Below, piece by piece: positions 34,316 through 45,200 of a stretch of DNA of 64,000 nucleotides. This DNA is from Chondrinema litorale (GTDB lineage: Bacteria; Bacteroidota; Bacteroidia; Cytophagales; Flammeovirgaceae), in the NCBI RefSeq assembly GCF_026250525.1, contig NZ_CP111049.1, forward strand, positions 1-64,000, read 5' to 3'. Position 1 is the first letter of the stretch; every line of letters begins with the position of its first letter. The position numbers and the translations under genes are program-made. The notes beneath the pieces were generated by a model. It was not told where the DNA came from. It was given only the letters and a program-made list of their open reading frames with translations, and ran no database searches.

Positions 34316-35890
34316 TTAATAACCCTCATTTTGTTCAAGATTCGGATTCGCCAACAACTCAGAAGACGGAATTGGCAACAACTCTCTAAATTCTTCACTT
34401 GCCTGACCCTCTTTGGTTTCCTTTTTCCAAGGCCAAACCATAGAAGTGTATTCTCCAAATCTAATCAAGTCTGTTCTTCTGTGACCTTCCCAGTAAAGCT
34501 CTCTGGCTCTTTCATCAAGAATGAAATCGAGTGTTAAATTATCTGCGCTTACAGTACCCGCAGCAGTAGTATACGATCTATCTCTCAACTCATTGATGTA
34601 AGACAATGCTTGAGATTGATCGCCACCAGCACCACCTCTCAATACTGCTTCTGCATACATTAAATAAGCATCTGCTAACCTGAACATTGGGTAGTCTGTA
34701 TCTGGGTGAGTTAAGTCTGAGCCCACTAAACCTTCCGCATCTACATTTTTAAATTTTGGAATCGCATAGCCATCAGTAAAACTGAACTGATCATCTATTT
34801 CTAATGACTGACCTTCTGTGTAGAACATGGCTCTAGTGTCTAGCGAACCAGTTACATCAGAGAATAGGTTTACAAAGGTTTTGGTTGTTCTTAAACCAGC
34901 CCAACCACCATCAATTCCATAAGTAGCAGGGTCCATATCACCACCAACTGGTGCGTGAACTAGGTATGTCATACCCCCCCAAGTAATGGTTCTTTCTCCA
35001 TCAAAAGGAATTGAAAAGATGATTTCGCCAGAGTTGTGGTTATCTGCTAAAAAGTTACTTCCATAACTTTCCTCTAAAGCATAAGCACCTGAAGAAATAA
35101 TTTTATTAGTTGCAGTAATAGCTTCTGTATATTTTTGCTGACCTGAGTAAACCTCCGCATTTAAATACAATTTAGCTTGTAACATCCACAAAGCACCTCT
35201 ATCTGCACGACCATATTCGTTTTGACCGGCAGCTACCATATCTTCTTCAATTGCTTGTAATTCTTCATCTAAGAAATTGAAAACTGTAGCTCTATCTGCT
35301 TGTTGCGGTGCATCTGACCCAATTTCAGTTTCTTCCGTGTAGAATGGAATGCTACCAAACAAGTCGATACCATGCCAGTAGCTCAAAGCTCTTAAAAATC
35401 TGGCTTCAGCACGATATTCTTGAATTAAAGCGCGCGTCTCATCACTTACACCTCTTTCATCTAGTTTGTTTTCTGTAGTTTCTCTTAAGAACTCATTCGC
35501 CATAGAAACCTGAAAGAAAATTCTGTAATAAGTGGCTGTAATAAACTGGTTAGCAGAGGTCCAAGTATGTGCATTTAGATCGTCGAGACCTTCGTCGCCC
35601 CAAGTAATTACTGCTTCTTCGGTTGTTAATTCCTGAATCTGCCAGTACTGTCTTAAATAATTAGAAAATCCTTCGTCTATACCTTTAATGTCGGCATCGC
35701 CTGCTGGTCCTAACTGGCCAGTAACAGCCAAACCTGCATACACTTTTGCAATAAAAGCAGTATAAGAAGACTCATCGTTAAACACTACTGCTGAAGTAGC
35801 TGAACTTTTTGGCTCAATATCTAGGTCTGTACACGCAGCCATTGAAATGAGCAAAGTGATTATTGGAAATATAATTTTTTTCATTTTCAT
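34316..35890 (-). CDS. susD: SusD/RagB-family nutrient-binding outer-membrane lipoprotein
   Basis: The 524 residues begin with a lipoprotein signal (MAACTDLDIEPKS, Cys20). The SusD fold of TPR-like helices is clear: YRAEARFLRALSYWHGIDLFG at ~162-182, then MLQAKLYLNAEVYSG, PMFRLADAYLMYAEAVLRGG at ~400 and the C-terminal DERARELYWEGHRRTDLIRFGEY block. SusD captures polysaccharide and feeds it to SusC. It is 5 nt after the susC stop, so it is coupled to it. The pairing with an amylase and a SusE/F protein suggests starch. Confidence 0.95.
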   Translation of the reverse strand: MKMKKIIFPIITLLISMAACTDLDIEPKSSATSAVVFNDESSYTAFIAKVYAGLAVTGQLGPAGDADIKGIDEGFSNYLRQYWQIQELTTEEAVITWGDEGLDDLNAHTWTSANQFITATYYRIFFQVSMANEFLRETTENKLDERGVSDETRALIQEYRAEARFLRALSYWHGIDLFGSIPFYTEETEIGSDAPQQADRATVFNFLDEELQAIEEDMVAAGQNEYGRADRGALWMLQAKLYLNAEVYSGQQKYTEAITATNKIISSGAYALEESYGSNFLADNHNSGEIIFSIPFDGERTITWGGMTYLVHAPVGGDMDPATYGIDGGWAGLRTTKTFVNLFSDVTGSLDTRAMFYTEGQSLEIDDQFSFTDGYAIPKFKNVDAEGLVGSDLTHPDTDYPMFRLADAYLMYAEAVLRGGAGGDQSQALSYINELRDRSYTTAAGTVSADNLTLDFILDERARELYWEGHRRTDLIRFGEYTSMVWPWKKETKEGQASEEFRELLPIPSSELLANPNLEQNEGY

Positions 35891-35895
35891 CTTGA

Positions 35896-38800
35896 TTATA
35901 AGCTGATGTTAACACCTAAAATAAATGTGCGAGAGCGAGGGTAAAGGTTATTGTCTATTCCGTTGTTTGACTCAGGATCAAGGCCAGAATAGTCAGTTAG
36001 CACAAACAGGTTTTGTACAGTGCCGTACAATCTCATTTGTACATTTTTTAACTGCTTTGCAGTATAACCCAAGGTGATGTTATCCATTCTTAAGAATGAA
36101 GCATCTTCCACATAATAATCAGAGAAGTATTGTGGTGATGTGAATCCTGTTTGCAGCGCAGAAGTATGAATATTATTCGGGATAATCTCAGTGATTACTC
36201 TATTGTAATATCCATTGTTTGAAGCCACATTATTGTATGCATAATTTCCTAAGCTACCTCTCATGGTAAAGCTAAAATCGAAATTTTTATAGTACATACC
36301 TGAGGTTAAACCAAACAATAAATTTGGTGCTGGGCTCTTGTAAGGACGCTTGTCATTATCGTTTACCAGCTCATCGCCATTGATGTTTTGGTACATATCT
36401 GCCAGGTTGATCGTTCCATCTCCGTTGTGGTCTACACCATCTACTAAAGGATCTCCATTTTCATCCAAAATATGATCGTACACATAGAAAGCATTTACTG
36501 CTTCTCCTACTCTTAAAATCTGAATGTTATTACCAACACCACCAGAAATACCACCAGTTGTATAACCTTCGAAATTAGGATCGTTGATTTGATCTAGCGC
36601 TTTAATCTCGTTTTTGTTATGAGAGAAGTTAACTGCTAAATTCCAATCGAAATTAGGTTTGTCGATCACCACACCATCTAAGCTCAACTCTACACCATTG
36701 TTTTGTACTTCACCGATGTTGGTAAGAATGATGTTGGTCAGGTTAGCTCCGGCAGCTACAGATACATCAAATAAAAGGTCTTTTGTATTTTTTTGATAGT
36801 ACTCGATCGCACCAGTTAATCTGCCTTCAAAGAAACCGAAGTCTAGACCGGCATTTAAAGAAGATGTTTCTTCCCATTTCAAACCTGCATCGTAACCATT
36901 AGGTCTTAAAGTGGTCACATACTGGTCACCAAATTGGTAAGAGGTCATTGCATCACCTTGCGTATAGGTAGCTAAGTAGCGATAGTTTCCGATGTCTTGG
37001 TTACCAGTAATACCATAACCCACTCTTAATTTTAAGTTAGAGAATACTTTGGTAAGTGGCTCAGCAAATGGTTCGTCTAAGATTCTCCAAGCTAATGCTG
37101 CTGATGGGAAAATACCCCAACGATCTGACTCACCAAATCTAGATGAACCGTCTCTTCTAACAGTTAAAGTTAAAAGGTAGCGATCCATAAAAGAATAATT
37201 TACACGACCGAAAAATGAGATTAATCTGTTTTCCTGAATACTTGTAGTAGCTGTAAATTCAGTTGCAGGGCTTGTGCTATTTAAGCCGAAAATATCTGTA
37301 TCTAAATCCCATGCTCTAAAACTTGGAAACTCATTTACGAAATCTTGGTAAGAATAACCTAAGGTTACATCAAAATCACTATTGATGTTTTCTAAGTTTT
37401 TCTTGTAGTTAAGATAAGCATCTAACAAGAGGTTTTGCCTTTTGTAATCTTCTCTTCTCAATTCCCCATTGGTAGAAGACTGACCTCTTAAAGTAGAAGG
37501 TTGGAAACGCTCTCTTTCACCGTTTGTAATGTCATAACCTAAATTCAATTTAGCACTTAAGCCTTCTAAGAATGGCATTTTGTAGCTAAATTCCATGTTT
37601 CCGATACTTCTGAAAGCTTCACCAAAATCTTGTGTTTGGTCTATGGTAGAAACTGGGTTATCTGGTGCAAGGTCGTTATCGTATTCAAAATATCCACCCC
37701 ATTGAGAGTTTTCATCATAAACTGCTTGAGTAGGATCAAATACATAAGCAGAACCAACTACGTTTGGTGCAAATCTATCTTTAGTTAGAGATGTCTTTAA
37801 GTTTGTGTTGATTGTTAAAGCATCATTCAATAAAGAGTGATTGTAGTTTAATGAAAAACTTGTACGCTGTGTGTTAGATGTTTTTAAGATACCATCTTGA
37901 TCCATATGACCTACTGAAACTCTGTAACCCATATTTTCGCCACCGCCAGTAATACTTAAGTTATGGTTTTGACCAACTGCTGTTTGTAAAATCTCATCGA
38001 ACCAATTGGTATCGGCATCTCCTAAAACTGAAAGTCTAGATGGCGATTTTGCAGTCACTACGTTTCTAAACTGTTCTGCATTTAATACATCAATGCTAGA
38101 TGATAATTGACCTACTGAAACGTAACCATCATAAGTTACTGATGTTTTGCTTCCTGCACTTCCTCTCTTAGTAGTGATGATAATTACACCATTCGCCCCT
38201 CTAGAACCATAAATGGCAGTTGCTGAAGCATCTTTTAAAACTGTGAAAGTTTCAATATCTGAAGGGTTTAAGAAGTTAAGCGGGTTTCTACCACTGGAAA
38301 AACCTCCCGGATTATGAGGTGAGTTATCTATCGGCACACCATCAATTACATACAATGGCTCATTACTCGCATTAATTGATGTACCACCTCTAATTTTAAT
38401 AGATGTTTGTCCACCTGGCTCACCACTGTTGCTAGTGATTTGCACACCGGCTACTTTACCAGTAATTAATTGGTCTGGCGAAACGATTGCACCTTTATTA
38501 AAATCCTTTGCGTCCACCGCTTGCACTACACCAGTTACATCGCCTTTCTCTTGTTGGCCGTAACCGATTACCAATACTTCACTAAGTTCTGTTGGATTTA
38601 CTTCTAAGGCAATGTTAATTGTGGTTTGAGTTCCCACTTCGATTTCTACAGGTAAATAACCTATATAAGAAAATATTAGGGTGGCTCCTTCTTCTACTGT
38701 GAGTGAATAGTTGCCTTCAAAATCTGTGATTCCTCCACGTGAAGTTCCTTTTTCTTGGATAGAAACTCCGGGTAGTCCTAAGTTGTCTGTGGCATCAGTT

Positions 38801-38901
38801 ACTTTTCCACTAATCGTTACTGTTGATTGCGCAATAAGATTTGAAGAAAAGATTATAGCAATTAGAAAACTGCTAAAGCAGGTAATTAATCCTCTTTTCA
38901 T
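35896..38901 (-). CDS. susC: SusC/RagA-family TonB-linked outer-membrane transporter
   Basis: The 1001 residues begin with a signal peptide (~1-24). A carboxypeptidase-D-like regulatory domain (~27-110, ISGKVTDATDNLGLPGVSIQ) is followed by a TonB-box/plug region (SEVLVIGYGQQEKGDVTG, LYVIDGVPID, SRGANGVIIITTKRG) and a 22-strand barrel ending in YPRSRTFILGVNISL with a terminal aromatic/Leu. It carries the imported glycan across the outer membrane with energy from TonB. It is the first gene of the susCDE operon; the 310-bp region upstream (38902-39211) should contain the promoter. Confidence 0.97.
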   Translation of the reverse strand: MKRGLITCFSSFLIAIIFSSNLIAQSTVTISGKVTDATDNLGLPGVSIQEKGTSRGGITDFEGNYSLTVEEGATLIFSYIGYLPVEIEVGTQTTINIALEVNPTELSEVLVIGYGQQEKGDVTGVVQAVDAKDFNKGAIVSPDQLITGKVAGVQITSNSGEPGGQTSIKIRGGTSINASNEPLYVIDGVPIDNSPHNPGGFSSGRNPLNFLNPSDIETFTVLKDASATAIYGSRGANGVIIITTKRGSAGSKTSVTYDGYVSVGQLSSSIDVLNAEQFRNVVTAKSPSRLSVLGDADTNWFDEILQTAVGQNHNLSITGGGENMGYRVSVGHMDQDGILKTSNTQRTSFSLNYNHSLLNDALTINTNLKTSLTKDRFAPNVVGSAYVFDPTQAVYDENSQWGGYFEYDNDLAPDNPVSTIDQTQDFGEAFRSIGNMEFSYKMPFLEGLSAKLNLGYDITNGERERFQPSTLRGQSSTNGELRREDYKRQNLLLDAYLNYKKNLENINSDFDVTLGYSYQDFVNEFPSFRAWDLDTDIFGLNSTSPATEFTATTSIQENRLISFFGRVNYSFMDRYLLTLTVRRDGSSRFGESDRWGIFPSAALAWRILDEPFAEPLTKVFSNLKLRVGYGITGNQDIGNYRYLATYTQGDAMTSYQFGDQYVTTLRPNGYDAGLKWEETSSLNAGLDFGFFEGRLTGAIEYYQKNTKDLLFDVSVAAGANLTNIILTNIGEVQNNGVELSLDGVVIDKPNFDWNLAVNFSHNKNEIKALDQINDPNFEGYTTGGISGGVGNNIQILRVGEAVNAFYVYDHILDENGDPLVDGVDHNGDGTINLADMYQNINGDELVNDNDKRPYKSPAPNLLFGLTSGMYYKNFDFSFTMRGSLGNYAYNNVASNNGYYNRVITEIIPNNIHTSALQTGFTSPQYFSDYYVEDASFLRMDNITLGYTAKQLKNVQMRLYGTVQNLFVLTDYSGLDPESNNGIDNNLYPRSRTFILGVNISL

Positions 38902-39211
38902 ATTTACAGGTTTTATTATTATTAAAATTTGCTCGTTGAGGCGATGTTAGTAAGAAAAAATGGGGATTCACAAAGAAGAATGGTTACAATTAGTTAGCAT
39001 TTTTATCACAATAGTGTAAAAAACTAACATCACTTTAATGTGCTTTTAGGAGCGCACAGAAGCATTGTACTCGGTTGCAGTAATTATTTAAAAAAGAGGT
39101 AAGTATTTGTAACTTATTGATTATCAGAGATTACAAATGGTTAACATCAAATTTTAAGCTAAAAGGGAAAATATATTTTTTAATTGACAAGACCCCTTTT
39201 TATCACATCTG
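38902..39211. other. 310-bp region upstream of susC
   Basis: There is no ORF here; it must hold the susC promoter and regulator site. I see no exact TAnnTTTG -7 element. A weak inverted repeat (AAAAGGG at 39161-39167, CCCTTTT at 39194-39200) has a 26-nt loop, too large to be a confident terminator of the regulator gene. A T/A-rich block lies at 39171-39185. Confidence 0.4.
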
Positions 39212-42187
39212 TTAAATAGCCATGATAAATTCTGTTAAACTCTGGTTGTTTTGGAGCTCTAATTTCTTTCTTAATCTGAATCTAGAGATTTTTACACTCT
39301 CAGTAGAAATTCCTAAAATAGAGGCACATTCTGTAAGCGAAAGGTTTAAACGAATGAGGGCACAATGCCTCAATTCATTAGAGGTTAAGTTGGGATGGCT
39401 AATAGATAACTTTGAATAAAAATTGGTATGAACTTGTTCAAAGTAGAGTTTAAAATCTTCCCAATCTTTTTCGAGATGCAAACTGTTATCTATATACTTT
39501 TTAATCTTTTTCAACTCTTCAAAAGGATCACCTTTGGCATCATCAATCAACACTTCGATTTTTTTAGCCAGTTCTTCAAGCAGCTCACTTTTTTGCAGAA
39601 TGTTTAAAGTATGAGATGTTAACTGTTTGTTCCTGTATTCAAGCTCGTCTTCTAGTTGTTTTTCTTTAGATTCTCTAAACTTAAGTTCTGCATGTGTAAG
39701 TGCATGTTGTGTTTCGTAAAGCGAATTGTTCTTGGCTAAAAGTTCGTCTTTCTGATCTATAATCTTCTGCTGCTTATCTATCAGCTCATTTTTTTGTTGA
39801 TTTAGCTCTTCTGTTCGCTCACTTACAATGGATTCAAGTCTAGTTTTTTGGTTAATTACCTGTCGGTTACTCCACCTGTTAAACCAAACAGCTAATACTC
39901 CCAAAAACAAAATAGCCAAGGTAATTACCCACCATCTTGTATACCAAGCAGATTCTATAATTACCGTTATTATTAATGCATCACTCCAGTAATATCCAGC
40001 CTCTTTCTTTGCCTTTACACTTAATTCATATTCACCTGGTTCTAAATTATAGATAGAATACAAGTTTTGATTACTTTGTGTAGTAATAGCTGTATCATTC
40101 CCCACTAAACTATATTGATATACTAATTGAGAAGTTGGATAGTTTGGTGTGAAAAAGTTTAACTCTAAACTACCATTATAAGGGAGAGAAAATTTAGCTG
40201 TCTCATTTTCTGCAAAACCAGAAATACTTTGCATTATATTATTAATACCTGCATTTTGTAAAAGAGGTTTAATGGTCTGTCTGGAAAGAAAATCTGGTTT
40301 GGCAATAAAACTCAATCCCTTTTCTGTACCAATCCAAAGTTTCTGGGTGTAATCGAAAACCAAACTTCTCTCTTTTATAATTTTAGATGGCAAACCTTGA
40401 GTTCGGTCGTAAAAAGTAACTGTATTATCTTTCTCCAATCTGATAAGTCCATAATTATTTGCCAACCAGATAATACCTTCTTGAGAAATAGCAATTGCTT
40501 TGGCTTCTACATCTGTAAAATTATCAGTTTCAACTCTTTGGGTTGTTAGATGCTCACCAAGTGAATATTTTTTATCCTTGTTAAATTTAGTAAAATATAG
40601 GCCTTTGTTGGTTGCCAGATACATTTTATCGCCTAAAAAACCAATGTCGTTAATGGTTAATTCTTCAATCTTCTTTTCAGAATCATCTACTAACATTAAG
40701 CTGTCGAAACTATCTGTAACTGCATTGTATTTAAATATGGTTGATGGAATTTTACCCGCAGTAAAAACATCGCCTTGCAAGTTTTCCCTAATTACAACAC
40801 ATTGTTTTAATGCGGATTGAGCGCTATAATATTTCTTTTCGTCTCCTGTATATCGCATTACTCCAACATTAGGATTACCACAAGCCCAAACATTGCCTTT
40901 ACTATCAATCAGCATACTTTCAATACCCAAACCACCTTTTTCTACTTGCTCAGTTAATTCAATTCTACTTGTATTAATGTCAATTTTATGAACTCTTCCG
41001 TCAAAATCGCCAATCCAGATAATGTTGTCTTTTTTGAGTGCTTTTCTAATAAAAAAGTTATTTGTTCTGTAAGTAAAGTTTAGCTGTAATCCAACTTTTG
41101 TTTGATCTAGCAAATAGATGTTTTTTTCTTCAGCGACAACTAGTTGGTTATTATCGCTTACATCTAGCGATTGTATCAGATTTTTGTGCCCGTTAATGGC
41201 AGTGCTCGAAAAAGGAATATTTTCGAGGAAACTAATATTTTCATTTCCGGCAATCCAGACTCCGGCATTATCGAGAAAAATATCTACCACATCTGGATGC
41301 GGAATATCCTCTACTGTTTCTATTTGATAAGTACCTTCGTTTTCTTTCATTATTAGAAAACCATTGTTCCAAGTGCCAATCAAGATTTTTCCTTCTATCT
41401 CTTTCATTACAGAAATATCTCTGAGTGAATCAGAGATTTTTTGCACAGAAGTAATTTCCTGCTGGCGAGTGATATCTACTTTGTAAAGTCCTTTGGTTGT
41501 ACCTAAAAGAATAGTATTATAGCCAACACAAACCAAGCTATTTACATTAGCCGCATCAATATTGATTTCTTTTAATAAAAATGATTTTGTTCCACGATTG
41601 TAAGCATACAATCTCCCATTGTATGATACTGCCCAAAGGTTTCCGTAGGTATCTTCATCAAATACGAAAGTTCGTAAAAGGCTGGGAATTGCATTTTCTC
41701 CTTCTAATTCATGCTTAATTTTCTCCCCTTTGGTAACTTCGGTTATGCCATCAAACTCACCTACAAACAAACTACCTGAAAGGGTTTCATAAACAGATTT
41801 GGGGTAATGGAGTTCAAAATTGAAATAGGGTGCAAAAGTTACGGTATCTTCATTGATAAATACTTGCTCTAAACCATGATCGTGCAACACCAAAAAATCT
41901 CCATTTTTGCGAGTAATGAATGCTTTGGCAAATTCTGAAATGAATTTATTTTTATAGGTAACTGTCTCTTTACCATTAAATTTAGTAAGTCCTTCGTCTG
42001 AAGCTATCCAAATGTAACCATATTTATCTTTTGTAATAGCTTTAAATAAGCCTTCAGATTTTATTAAATCGAAGCTATAAAAGTTATACGGAGTAGAAGT
42101 AAGTTGTCCAAACACAGTCTGTTCCATCCCAACAATCGAAAACAGACATCCGAAAACTATATATATACAAGCACGCCTTAAAATCAT
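39212..42187 (-). CDS. Membrane-spanning propeller/Y_Y_Y/HTH regulator of the starch locus (SusR-like architecture)
   Basis: The 991 residues begin with a signal or N-terminal anchor (~1-25). The periplasmic part has two-component-type propeller repeats (IASDEGLTKFNG, LLGTTKGLYKV, LATNKGLYF, WLANNYGLIRLEKD, WIGTEKGLSFI; ~40-670) and a Y_Y_Y domain (~675-745, YSIYNLEPGEYELSVKAKKEAG). A single membrane helix (~745-765) is followed by a long coiled coil (~770-870) and a LuxR-type HTH at the C-terminus (LTECASILGISTESVKISRFRLRKKL, taken as its parts, ~955-985). No kinase or receiver domain is present. This is a one-component membrane regulator like Bacteroides SusR. It is 34 nt after the kinase gene. 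Confidence 0.93.
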   Translation of the reverse strand: MILRRACIYIVFGCLFSIVGMEQTVFGQLTSTPYNFYSFDLIKSEGLFKAITKDKYGYIWIASDEGLTKFNGKETVTYKNKFISEFAKAFITRKNGDFLVLHDHGLEQVFINEDTVTFAPYFNFELHYPKSVYETLSGSLFVGEFDGITEVTKGEKIKHELEGENAIPSLLRTFVFDEDTYGNLWAVSYNGRLYAYNRGTKSFLLKEINIDAANVNSLVCVGYNTILLGTTKGLYKVDITRQQEITSVQKISDSLRDISVMKEIEGKILIGTWNNGFLIMKENEGTYQIETVEDIPHPDVVDIFLDNAGVWIAGNENISFLENIPFSSTAINGHKNLIQSLDVSDNNQLVVAEEKNIYLLDQTKVGLQLNFTYRTNNFFIRKALKKDNIIWIGDFDGRVHKIDINTSRIELTEQVEKGGLGIESMLIDSKGNVWACGNPNVGVMRYTGDEKKYYSAQSALKQCVVIRENLQGDVFTAGKIPSTIFKYNAVTDSFDSLMLVDDSEKKIEELTINDIGFLGDKMYLATNKGLYFTKFNKDKKYSLGEHLTTQRVETDNFTDVEAKAIAISQEGIIWLANNYGLIRLEKDNTVTFYDRTQGLPSKIIKERSLVFDYTQKLWIGTEKGLSFIAKPDFLSRQTIKPLLQNAGINNIMQSISGFAENETAKFSLPYNGSLELNFFTPNYPTSQLVYQYSLVGNDTAITTQSNQNLYSIYNLEPGEYELSVKAKKEAGYYWSDALIITVIIESAWYTRWWVITLAILFLGVLAVWFNRWSNRQVINQKTRLESIVSERTEELNQQKNELIDKQQKIIDQKDELLAKNNSLYETQHALTHAELKFRESKEKQLEDELEYRNKQLTSHTLNILQKSELLEELAKKIEVLIDDAKGDPFEELKKIKKYIDNSLHLEKDWEDFKLYFEQVHTNFYSKLSISHPNLTSNELRHCALIRLNLSLTECASILGISTESVKISRFRLRKKLELQNNQSLTEFIMAI

Positions 42188-42221
42188 TCATCGAAATTAG
42201 TTGAAATAAAATTATTTTCAT

Positions 42222-45200
42222 TTATTTCAATGGAAAAATGATTTTGAAAGTAGTTCCAATATCTTTTTCTGTTTTAACTTCCATTCTTCCTTTTAACATC
42301 TCTATGTGAGATTTTATAAGAAAAAGGTTAATGCCTTTCCCCGGTATTTCAGGATGAAATCTTTTATATAACCTAAAGGTTTTGTCTGTTACCTGTAATG
42401 GAAATCCGATTCCATTATCTTCTACTTCTAAATATACGTTGTTGTGTTTTGTGTAACTTCTAAGAGATATTCTCGGCTCTATTTTAGGTTTACTAAATTT
42501 AATTGAGTTGTGAATAAGGGTTTGTAAAATACTTAAGATATAGCTTTTTATTGAAAATATAGATGGACATTTAGAAAAGTCAGATACAATTCTTGCACTT
42601 GAATTTTTAATGTTTACATCCAGCATAATTTTTACCTGATCTAGCTGCTCTTCAAAATCTACAAGCTCTTTTTTCTCTCCAATTTTTTTCTTATATGCGA
42701 GAATATGATTTAAATCTTTAATTATTTCATCGAGATTATTTGCCGAAGTTGCAATGTGTTTAAATAAATCTTGCGGATTGCTGCCTTTTGCTAATTCTGT
42801 ATTGATGATGTCTGTTAATCCCAATAGCCTAGCTACAGGAGCTCTTAGGTTATGCGAAGTGATAAATGCAAATTGCTCTAACTCTTCATTTTGAGTGAGC
42901 AAATGCTGAATCATAGACGAACGCTCGTGCTCTTGTTCTTTCCTCGAGGTAATATCTTTTTGATGCGAAACATAACAGCTTACTTCTCCCATTTTATTAT
43001 AAATAGGCGAAATAGATAATTCTACCCAATATGGTGAGCCAGCTTTGGTATAATTAATCAGTTCTTCTTTAACAGGTTTTCCTTTAATTAAGGCAAGTTT
43101 AATTTTATCTAACACCTTTCTATCAGTGTTTTCACCTTGTAAAATTCGTGGACTTCTACCAATCAACTCTTCGGCATAGTAACCAGTCATTTTTTCGGTA
43201 GCCATATTTACATATATAATCTCTGGCCCAGGTGAGTGTAGCGGTTCAGCTTTTGTAACAATAATTCCATCGCTGGTATTTTTTACGATGTCTTCATACA
43301 TGTTTAGCTGAATCTGTCTGCTATGAGAATCTGTTACATCTGTAAAGTTGCATGAGATAAATTCATGACTCTGTCTACCTACATTTTTCATTGGTATAAA
43401 CACAATTTCGTAGGTACGCGGTTTCTTATAACCCGGAATCTTATTAGTGCTGATTAACTTTAGCTTTTTACCTGTAAATGCTTCTCTTACATACTTTATA
43501 AAATAAGTGTTTTTACATGGGAGATGGTATTCGTCTAGTTTTAAATGTCGTCCTAAATAAACTCCGTTCAAATTCATAATGAGCTTGTTCGCCTGCTCAT
43601 TATAATATTTTATACTGAGTTCTTGATCGATTATAAATGCAGCATGAGAAAAACTATTAAAAAAAGCATTTAGTAAAGACCTTTCAGACTTGAGCCATTT
43701 AATATTATCTACATAATGTGTTAACTGAGTCGAGTTATTATTTTCAGACTCAAGCAACTTATGGTAAGAGCTCTGTAGGTTTTTAATTACTTTAAACTTT
43801 TCTTGCTTAATTTTCTCCTGTTTGGTAACATCATTATTTGTTAGCAACAAAAATTGATGCTCATTAGCAAGTTCCAGAAGTGTAATTTTAGTATTTATTG
43901 TAACTTGCTCACCTGTATGGTTTGTATAGTTCCAGATATTTTCAATGGTAGAATTACCGATTGCTGAATTTAGATTTTGCACCAAAATTTCTGATTCGTA
44001 AGCATCATAAATGCTTTTAAAATTATCTCCAGTTTGTATGTTGAATAATTTTTTGCTCGAATCATTTAAAATTTCTATAAATCCATTTTTATCGGTGACT
44101 ATAATGCTACTCTCTAGTTGATTAAATATTTTCTGATAAGCTGATACTTCTTCTTCTCGTATTAATTTCTTTCTATTTAACCGAAGAGGTTTTACCAAAC
44201 TAAAAAAGCCGAGTAATTCTCCAGAGTCTGAATTAATTCTAATTTGCTTTAAATTATAGTTTTGAAGCTTTTCGTCACTTAATTTTAATTGGGCTTCGCA
44301 TTCAGCTTCACCTAGCTTTAAACACTGTTCAATACTACTATCTATCTTGGCTTTTTCTTCTACAGCTAGAGCAAAGTCGCTAATTACAGCATTATTATGT
44401 GCTTCTATCTGTTGTATGTTTTTCTTCTTCAGAAAAAGCACCTTTCTATCGATTCCAGAAAAGAAAAAAGAAGTATTTTTATGTTGAGGTATATCCAGTT
44501 TTATTTCTGGACGTAAATTCGAAAAAATAAAAACCTGTCCTTCTTCTCCATCCATCTCAAATGTAATAGCCTTACAAAAGATAAAATGATAAGTACCAAC
44601 TGTATTCTTAATTCTAAAAACCGCATTTTTCTTTTCTGTTTTACTTCCTGGCATTAAAAAGAACTGCTGAGCATAGTTAACATCAGCCGGATGAATGATT
44701 GCCTCTAGAAAAGAAAATTCGTTTACATCTTCATCTGTTCCAGCATATTTTTTAAATTGATCACTGGTATAGAAGCTACTAATTTCCGTATTGATATTTA
44801 ACAAGGCTGAGACTTCAAAAATATCCATCAACTCGTTTACCTCTCTCACACTCAGCGTAACCTTCTTTTTCTCAAGAATATTTCGTTCTTCGAAGATGAG
44901 AATAACCGCAAAATTTCCATTATTCAGTTCTAAGCCAAAATCTGAATACACATTGTAATCCTCTAGCTTTTGTTTCTGAAGATATAGCTCACAATCAAAA
45001 AAATTGAGTTCACCTTTCCTAAAAGAATCTTTTAAGTCTAGCAAATCAAGCTGAAAAGTATTATTATTTGCATCTTTACCACTGAAATCTAGTGAATGAT
45101 TATTTTCTTCAAAATATTCTTTCCAAATATCTGAAGTATAGTTTGCAGTAATAATTTCTTTTAACTCATCAACTATTAAATAAAAATTATTTGATTCTTT

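Noticed and set aside
39161..39200. Inverted repeat AAAAGGG/CCCTTTT as terminator of the regulator gene
   Set aside because: A 26-nt loop and no T-run on the right strand make it weak.
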